Shown: piece by piece, positions 23,219 through 27,813 of the stretch
Numbering within the stretch: the first letter of the stretch is position 1
Layout: each line of letters begins with the position of its first letter
DNA from: DSNY01 sp964539745
GTDB lineage: Bacteria > Pseudomonadota > Gammaproteobacteria > Burkholderiales > Burkholderiaceae_F
Direction of reading: 5' to 3'
Assembly (NCBI GenBank): GCA_964539745.1
Contig: CAZIJU010000042.1
Span: 1-27,813, forward strand
DNA: 27,813 nt
Notes under the pieces: generated by a model
Told to the model about the DNA's origin: nothing
Databases searched by the model: none
The model's input: only the letters and a program-made list of their open reading frames with translations
Made by a program: the position numbers and the translations under genes

Positions 23219-25665
23219 TGGCGCAAGCGGGCGCCGATCCGCTGAGCGAGTCCCTCGACGATCGCCGCGACCGCGGCATCGGCATCGGCATCGGCGAGCG
23301 TGCGGTCAGTATCTTGCAGAACGATTCGGAAGGCAAGGCTTTTCTCCTTATTTAACAACGCGTTAGCGCTTGCTCCCGCGAACTTGCTTGAATCGTCGCC
23401 GCCGGGCCGGTAAAGGTCGAACAGGCGGAAGTCGCGCAGCACGCGAAGCCGTTCATCCGTTCGTGCGATCCGGGAGACTTCGTCGAGTACCTGCTGCAGC
23501 GTGACGGAAGCATCGACCCACAGCGCCACGTCGCGCAGTACCGCCGGGAAGCGCGGTACCTCGCGGTAGCGTGGCAATGGCGTCGGCAGCAACGCGTCGA
23601 CATCCAGTTCGAAGACGATCGGGGCCTTCGGCAGCTCGTACTTCTGCTGCCAGCGCGGGTGCAGCTCGCCGATCCAGCCGATCGAGCGGCCGTCGAGTTC
23701 GATTCGCGCGCTGCGCCCGGGATGCAGCGCCGGGTGTTCGGCAGCGACGAATCGGGCATCGTCGCGCCGCAGCAGCCGTTCGACGTCGCCCTTGACGTCG
23801 AAGTAGTCGACTTCGCGCCTGGCAACCCCCCACTGCTCGTCCCACGCCGGCCCGTATGCGAGCGCGCCGATGCGATTCGGTTGCCACACCCCGGCCACCG
23901 CGAGGGGTCCATCGCCGACCGCAGGATCCCGCGCGTAGACGCGGCCGAGCTCGAACACGCGCACGCGCGCCGCCTTGCGGTTCAGGTTGTACTTCAACGC
24001 GGCGACGAGCCCGCCGATCAGCGTCGTGCGCATCACCGCGAGATGGCTCGCGATCGGATTGAGCACCCGGATCGGTTCCGAATTGCCCGCGAAGTCCTGC
24101 TCCCACGCCGGGTCGACGAAAGAGAAGTTCACGAGCTCCTGGTAGCCGGCATCCGCGAGTTCGCGCCGTAGCGCATGCACGGGCCGCACCGTCTCGGGCT
24201 GCGCACGCATCACGGCCGGCGCCAGCGGCGGATTCGCCGGAATCCGCTCGAAACCCCACAGCCGCGCCACTTCTTCGATCAGGTCCTCCTCGATCTCGAG
24301 GTCGAAGCGATACGACGGCGGCGTCACCCGGAACTCCGCGCCCGTGCGCTCGGCGGCCAGTCCGAGCCGCTCGAACACGGCAGCGATCTCGCCATCGGCG
24401 ATCGGAACGCCGATCACGCGGCGGCACCGATCGGCGCGCATGCGTACCGGTTTCCGCTCGGGCAGCCGCAGCACCTGGTCATCGACCGGCCCAACCCGCG
24501 TCTGCGGTGTGCCGCAGATCTCGACGATCAGCCGCGTGATGTACTCGATGTGTTCGACGGTTGTCGCGAAATCGACGCCGCGCTCGAAGCGGTGCGACGC
24601 GTCGGTCGAGAAGTTGTAGCGGCGCGCCCGCCCCTGGATCGACGCAGGCCACCAGAACGCGGCTTCGACGTAGATGTTGCGCGTGTCCAGCGTGACCGCG
24701 GTCGCCTCGCCGCCCATCACGCCGGCGAGCGCCTCGACGCCACGATCGTCGGCGATCACGCCGACCCAGTCGTCGACCTCGACGGTCTGGCCGTTCAGCA
24801 GTTGCACCTTCTCGCCGAGGCGGCCCCAGCGCACCTGCAATCCGCCGGCGACCTTGTCGAGGTCGAAGACGTGCGAAGGCCGGCCCAGCTCGAGCATCAC
24901 GTAGTTCGAGATGTCGACCAGCGCCGAAATCGGCCGCTGGCCGCTGCGCTCGAGCCGGCGCTTCATCCACTCCGGCGTTGCCGCGCGCGCGTCCAACCCG
25001 CGGATGATGCGGCCAGAAAACCGCCCGCACAGGTCCGCATGATGGACGTCGACCGGCAGCCGCTCGTCGATCGTCGCCGGCATCGGTGCGAAGGTCGGCA
25101 GCACCAGCGGCGCGCCGGTGATCGCCGCCGCCTCGCGCGCAACGCCGATGACGCTCAGGCAGTCACCGCGGTTGGGCGTCAGCTTGATCGTGAACTTGCG
25201 GTCGTCGAGCGCGAGGACTTCACGCACGTTGTGCCCGATCGGTGCATCGGCGGACAACGCAAGCAGGCCGCCGTGATCGTCCGACAGCCCCAGCTCGCGG
25301 GCCGAACACAGCATCCCCTGCGATTCGACACCGCGCATTTTCGCGGGCTTGATCCTGAGGTCGCCCGGCAGCACCGCGCCGGCGAGAGCGCACGGCACAC
25401 GCATGCCGGCCGCGACGTTCGGAGCGCCGCAGACGATCGTCAGCGGCTCACCCGTTCCGGCGTCGACGCGGCATACCGTCAGCTTGTCCGCATTCGGATG
25501 CCGTTCGACCGCGAGCACCTGCGCGACGACCACGCCGGAAAAAGACGGTGCCACGGGTTCGTTGCCTTCGACCTCGAGCCCCGCCATCGTCAGCCGCTCG
25601 GCCAGTTCGTCGCTGCCGATCGGCGGATTCACATAGGCGCGCAGCCACTGTTCCGAAAACTGCAT
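23215..25665 (-). CDS. pheT: Phenylalanyl-tRNA synthetase beta subunit
   Basis: An 816-residue beta chain of the (alpha-beta)2 enzyme charging tRNA-Phe. The N-terminal tRNA-binding OB fold (about 39-148) contains HPNADKLTVCRVD and a following MRGVESQGMLCSARELGL. The B3/B4 editing region follows, with FDLDKVAGGLQVRWG and SHRFERGVDF. Next are the B5 domain and the catalytic-like core (YQELVNFSFVDP, VRVFELGRVY), then a C-terminal FDX-ACB anticodon-binding domain from about 720 (RYREVPRFPAVLRDVAL). The length fits the family (about 795-810). It starts 25 bases after pheS and overlaps ihfA by 4 bases. Confidence 0.98.
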   Translation of the reverse strand: MQFSEQWLRAYVNPPIGSDELAERLTMAGLEVEGNEPVAPSFSGVVVAQVLAVERHPNADKLTVCRVDAGTGEPLTIVCGAPNVAAGMRVPCALAGAVLPGDLRIKPAKMRGVESQGMLCSARELGLSDDHGGLLALSADAPIGHNVREVLALDDRKFTIKLTPNRGDCLSVIGVAREAAAITGAPLVLPTFAPMPATIDERLPVDVHHADLCGRFSGRIIRGLDARAATPEWMKRRLERSGQRPISALVDISNYVMLELGRPSHVFDLDKVAGGLQVRWGRLGEKVQLLNGQTVEVDDWVGVIADDRGVEALAGVMGGEATAVTLDTRNIYVEAAFWWPASIQGRARRYNFSTDASHRFERGVDFATTVEHIEYITRLIVEICGTPQTRVGPVDDQVLRLPERKPVRMRADRCRRVIGVPIADGEIAAVFERLGLAAERTGAEFRVTPPSYRFDLEIEEDLIEEVARLWGFERIPANPPLAPAVMRAQPETVRPVHALRRELADAGYQELVNFSFVDPAWEQDFAGNSEPIRVLNPIASHLAVMRTTLIGGLVAALKYNLNRKAARVRVFELGRVYARDPAVGDGPLAVAGVWQPNRIGALAYGPAWDEQWGVARREVDYFDVKGDVERLLRRDDARFVAAEHPALHPGRSARIELDGRSIGWIGELHPRWQQKYELPKAPIVFELDVDALLPTPLPRYREVPRFPAVLRDVALWVDASVTLQQVLDEVSRIARTDERLRVLRDFRLFDLYRPGGDDSSKFAGASANALLNKEKSLAFRIVLQDTDRTLADADADAAVAAIVEGLAQRIGARLRQ

Positions 25666-25690
25666 GGCGATGTTTCCGCGGTTGCGAAGC

Positions 25691-26707
25691 TCAGTTGAAC
25701 TGCTGCAGGAAGCGCAGGTCGCCCTCGAAGAACAGGCGCAGGTCGTCGACGCCGTAGCGCAGCATCGTCAGGCGCTCGAGGCCGGAGCCGAACGCGAAGC
25801 CCATGTAGCGCTCCGCGTCGAGGCCGAAATTGCGAACGACCGAGGGATGGACCTGTCCGGCGCCCGAGATCTCGAGCCATTGCCCCTTCTTCGGGCCGCT
25901 GGTGAACATCATGTCGATCTCGGCCGAGGGCTCCGTGAACGGAAAGAAGCTGGGGCGAAAGCGCACCCGCAGGTCGTCGCTTTCGAAGAAGCGACGAAGG
26001 AAATCCGTATACACCCCCTTCAGATCGGCGAAGCTGATGTGCTCGTCGATCCAAAGCCCTTCGACCTGGTGAAACATCGGCGAATGGGTCGCGTCCGAGT
26101 CGACGCGATAGGTGCGCCCCGGCGCGATGACCTTGATCGGCGGTCGGTGCATGCGTGCGTAGCGCACCTGCATCGGCGACGTATGCGTGCGCAGCAGCAG
26201 CGGCTTGCCCTGGCCGTCATTCGCGTCGACGTAGAACGTGTCCTGCATCGATCGCGCCGGATGGTTCTCCGGATTGTTCAGCGCCGAAAAGTTGTACCAG
26301 TCGGTTTCGATCTCGGGTCCGTCGGCGACGTCGAAGCCGATCGAACGGAAGATCTCTTCGATCCGGATCCACGTCCGAAGCACCGGGTGGATGCCGCCCG
26401 CGCTGCGCTTGCGGCCGGGCAGCGTCACGTCGATCGACTCCTGCGCCAGTCGCGCGCCGAGCTCGGCGTCGGCAAGCGCGCGGCGGCGTTCCGCCAACAT
26501 GCGCTCGATCGCCTCCTTCGCCGCGTTGATCTTCGCGCCGCGCGCGCGCCTTTCCTCGGGCGCGAGCTTGGCCAGTTCCTTGAGCAGCCCGGTCACTCGG
26601 CCGGTCTTGCCGAGGAAGCGTGCCTTCTCGTTTTCGAGCGCCGCCGGCGTATCCGCCGCAGCAAAGGCCGCCCGTGCCTGTTCAACCAGTTCGTCGAGTG
26701 TGTCCAT
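25691..26707 (-). CDS. pheS: Phenylalanyl-tRNA synthetase alpha subunit
   Basis: A 338-residue catalytic chain of phenylalanyl-tRNA synthetase. An N-terminal coiled-coil arm (about 1-85, rich in Ala, Glu, Arg) contacts tRNA. The class II core has GRTYRVDSDATHSPMFHQVEGL, FRPSFFPFTEPSAEID and motif 3 GFAFGSGLERLTMLRYGVDD, ending in the usual FLQQF-type C-terminus. The length fits the family (327-350). ATG at 26707 is the expected start. It sits only 5 bases after the T run of a terminator-like hairpin and lacks a ribosome site in the normal window, so its expression is probably regulated at this junction. Confidence 0.98.
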   Translation of the reverse strand: MDTLDELVEQARAAFAAADTPAALENEKARFLGKTGRVTGLLKELAKLAPEERRARGAKINAAKEAIERMLAERRRALADAELGARLAQESIDVTLPGRKRSAGGIHPVLRTWIRIEEIFRSIGFDVADGPEIETDWYNFSALNNPENHPARSMQDTFYVDANDGQGKPLLLRTHTSPMQVRYARMHRPPIKVIAPGRTYRVDSDATHSPMFHQVEGLWIDEHISFADLKGVYTDFLRRFFESDDLRVRFRPSFFPFTEPSAEIDMMFTSGPKKGQWLEISGAGQVHPSVVRNFGLDAERYMGFAFGSGLERLTMLRYGVDDLRLFFEGDLRFLQQFN

Positions 26708-26712
26708 GAACG

Positions 26713-26748
26713 AAAAACGGGACCCGCCGCCAAGGCCAGGCCCCGTTT
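26713..26748 (-). terminator. Terminator/attenuator-like hairpin just before pheS
   Basis: On the minus strand AAACGGG (26748-26742) pairs with CCCGTTT (26721-26715). The stem extends inward through wobble and GC pairs and the transcript ends in a U5 run (26717-26713). This is a strong intrinsic-terminator shape, ending 5 bases before the pheS ATG. E. coli pheST is controlled by transcription attenuation with a Phe-rich leader peptide; no such peptide is visible here. Confidence 0.75.
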
Positions 26749-26758
26749 CCTAGCTGAG

Positions 26759-26775
26759 GCGCCCGCCCGGGGCGC
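26759..26775 (-). promoter_or_regulatory. Upstream hairpin able to compete with the pheS terminator
   Basis: GCGCCC (26759-26764) and GGGCGC (26770-26775) form a perfect 6-bp stem with a 5-base loop just after the rplT stop. Part of it (minus-strand GCCCCG, 26773-26768) is also complementary to CGGGGC (26745-26740) in the 5' arm of the following terminator. The two hairpins could therefore exclude each other through a third pairing, as in attenuators. The pairing is seen; the regulatory role is inference. Confidence 0.4.
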
Positions 26776-26780
26776 GTCGG

Positions 26781-27140
26781 TTACGCGGCGCGGCTGGACT
26801 TGACCTTTTCGACGATCGCCGCGAATGCCGGCTTGTCGAGTACGGCCATGTCGGCCAGCACCTTGCGGTCCAGGTCGATCGCCGCCTTCTTCAGGCCGTT
26901 GACGAACGCGCTATAGGTCAGGTCGTGCTCGCGCACGGCCGCATTGATGCGCGCGATCCACAGCGAGCGGAACACGCGCTTCTTCTGACGGCGGTCGCGG
27001 TAGGCATACTGCCCCGCCTTCATGACCGCCTCTTTGGCGACACGGAAGACGCTCTTGCGCCGCTGCGTGTACCCCTTGGCCTGGGACAGCACCTTCTTGT
27101 GCCGGGCACGCGCGGTGACACCGCGTTTTACTCGAGGCAT
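26781..27140 (-). CDS. rplT: 50S ribosomal protein L20
   Basis: A 119-residue ribosomal protein needed early in 50S assembly, binding 23S rRNA. In E. coli it also represses its own operon by binding the mRNA leader. The long basic N-terminal extension (MPRVKRGVTARARHKKVL, then AKGYTQRRKSVFRVAKEAV) and the globular part (RSLWIARINAAVREHDLTYS, FVNGLKKAAIDLDRKVLADMA) are conserved. ATG at 27140 has a GGGAGA ribosome site. It starts 15 bases after rpmI, in the universal infC-rpmI-rplT order. Confidence 0.99.
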   Translation of the reverse strand: MPRVKRGVTARARHKKVLSQAKGYTQRRKSVFRVAKEAVMKAGQYAYRDRRQKKRVFRSLWIARINAAVREHDLTYSAFVNGLKKAAIDLDRKVLADMAVLDKPAFAAIVEKVKSSRAA

Positions 27141-27155
27141 GGCGTTCTCCCTGGG

Positions 27156-27353
27156 TTATGCGTACGGCAACATGCGGCGCACCGCGTTGGCGTCGGCCGG
27201 ACTGATCTGCACCGGGCCGCGCAGGTGACGCTTCGCCTTGGTCGTCTTCTTGGTCAGGATATGGCGCTTGAACGCCTGGGCGCGCTTGATCGACCCGCTG
27301 TTGCGGACGACGAAGCGCTTCGCAGCGCTCTTCTTGGTCTTCATCTTGGGCAT
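27156..27353 (-). CDS. rpmI: 50S ribosomal protein L35
   Basis: A 65-residue basic ribosomal protein. MPKMKTKKSAAKRFVV at the N-terminus, then KRAQAFKRHILTKKTTKAKRHLRG, are family hallmarks. ATG at 27353 is chosen because AAGGAGG, the strongest ribosome site in the window, lies about 6 bases upstream, and the length equals that of E. coli L35. Longer in-frame starts upstream are not needed. It lies 117 bases after infC and 15 before rplT. Confidence 0.98.
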   Translation of the reverse strand: MPKMKTKKSAAKRFVVRNSGSIKRAQAFKRHILTKKTTKAKRHLRGPVQISPADANAVRRMLPYA

Positions 27354-27378
27354 CGTGCCCTCCTTTCTTCGATGAGTA

Positions 27379-27406
27379 CAGGCGCCCTCGCGGGACTTGT
27401 GGCCTG
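27379..27406 (-). promoter_or_regulatory. Structured leader upstream of rpmI
   Basis: In the 117-base infC-rpmI gap, CAGGC (27379-27383) pairs with GCCTG (27402-27406), and an inner CCC (27385-27387) / GGG (27392-27394) pair closes a TCGC loop. The structure lies 25 bases before the rpmI start. In E. coli, L20 represses rpmI-rplT through a structured leader in this region; whether this element is its counterpart cannot be decided by eye. Confidence 0.3.
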
Positions 27407-27470
27407 CCTTCACTTGTATCGCCCGTCGCCGCAAGACCCGTCGGCGCCGAACGTCCTGTAAACCAAACGG

Positions 27471-27813
27471 CTACTGCTTTTTCTTCTTCGGAGCCAACAC
27501 CATCACCATCTGCCGGCCTTCGAGCCTCGGCATCGCCTCGACCTGGCTCACCGCCTCGAGGTCCTGTCGCACGCGCTCCAGCAGTTTCAGGCCGAGTTCC
27601 TGGTGGGCCATCTCGCGACCGCGGAACCGCATCGTCACCTTGGCCTTGTCCCCCTCCTGGAGGAATTCGTGCAGCTTGCGCACCTTGGTCTGGTAGTCGT
27701 GATCGTCCGTCGCCGGACGGAACTTGATCTCCTTGACCTCGATGACCTTCTGCTTCAGTCGCGCCTCGTGCGCCTTCTTCTGCTCCTGGTACTTGAACTT
27801 GCCGTAGTCCATC
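27471..27813 (-). CDS. infC: Translation initiation factor IF-3, C-terminal part (cut by window edge)
   Basis: The last 113 codons of IF-3, which binds the 30S subunit and checks start-codon and initiator-tRNA choice. Visible are the end of the linker (MDYGKFKYQEQKKAHEARLKQ) and the whole C-terminal domain: VIEVKEIKFRPATDDHDY, FRGREMAHQELG and the conserved end GRQMVMVLAPKKKKQ. The N-terminal domain and the start codon, usually AUU in proteobacteria, lie beyond the right edge. The internal Met at 27812 aligns with an internal residue of full-length IF-3 and is not the start. Confidence 0.97.
   Translation of the reverse strand, partial: MDYGKFKYQEQKKAHEARLKQKVIEVKEIKFRPATDDHDYQTKVRKLHEFLQEGDKAKVTMRFRGREMAHQELGLKLLERVRQDLEAVSQVEAMPRLEGRQMVMVLAPKKKKQ

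Overview
The window reads as a chromosomal segment of a high-GC betaproteobacterium, most likely of the order Burkholderiales. This rests on gene order (bamB-der-hfq-hflX-hflK-hflC-hisZ-purA; surE-pcm-nlpD-rpoS; infC-rpmI-rplT-pheS-pheT-ihfA) and on protein features such as a long N-terminal extension on IhfA and a separate HisZ subunit. The genus cannot be settled from the sequence alone. Base composition and coding style look uniform. I see no insertion sequence, prophage gene, CRISPR array or integrase.

All 29 protein genes lie on the minus strand, so transcription runs from the right edge to the left. Right end (27.8-22.4 kb): translation genes infC (cut by the window edge), rpmI, rplT, pheS and pheT, then the DNA-bending protein gene ihfA and a small MerR-family regulator. 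A tRNA-Pro(GGG) gene follows. Next (22.1-18.7 kb) is surE-pcm-nlpD-rpoS, a stationary-phase and survival cluster ending in the general stress sigma factor. Then (18.6-15.8 kb) come a DEDDy 3'-5' exonuclease, the rRNA methyltransferase gene rlmD, a terminator, and ndk.

The segment from 15.8 to 7.3 kb is a tightly packed run: rlmN, pilW, rodZ-like, ispG, hisS, yfgM-like, bamB and der. Gaps are under 25 bases and several stops and starts overlap. It combines rRNA/tRNA modification, pilus biogenesis, cell shape, isoprenoid synthesis, histidyl-tRNA charging, outer-membrane protein assembly and ribosome assembly. After a 135-base gap with a possible promoter come hfq, hflX, hflK, hflC, a DUF2065 membrane peptide, hisZ, purA and a purine-type phosphoribosyltransferase. 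At the far left, on the plus strand, is the 3' half of a tRNA-Leu(CAG) with its terminator, converging on the minus-strand genes.

I did not find a new multi-gene system; this is a conserved housekeeping region. The signals worth a second look are in non-coding gaps: a run of perfect inverted repeats between tRNA-Leu and the phosphoribosyltransferase gene, a terminator/attenuator-like structure abutting the pheS start, a strong hairpin just before the surE start, and a general tendency for the larger intercistronic gaps to hold a GC-rich stem-loop.
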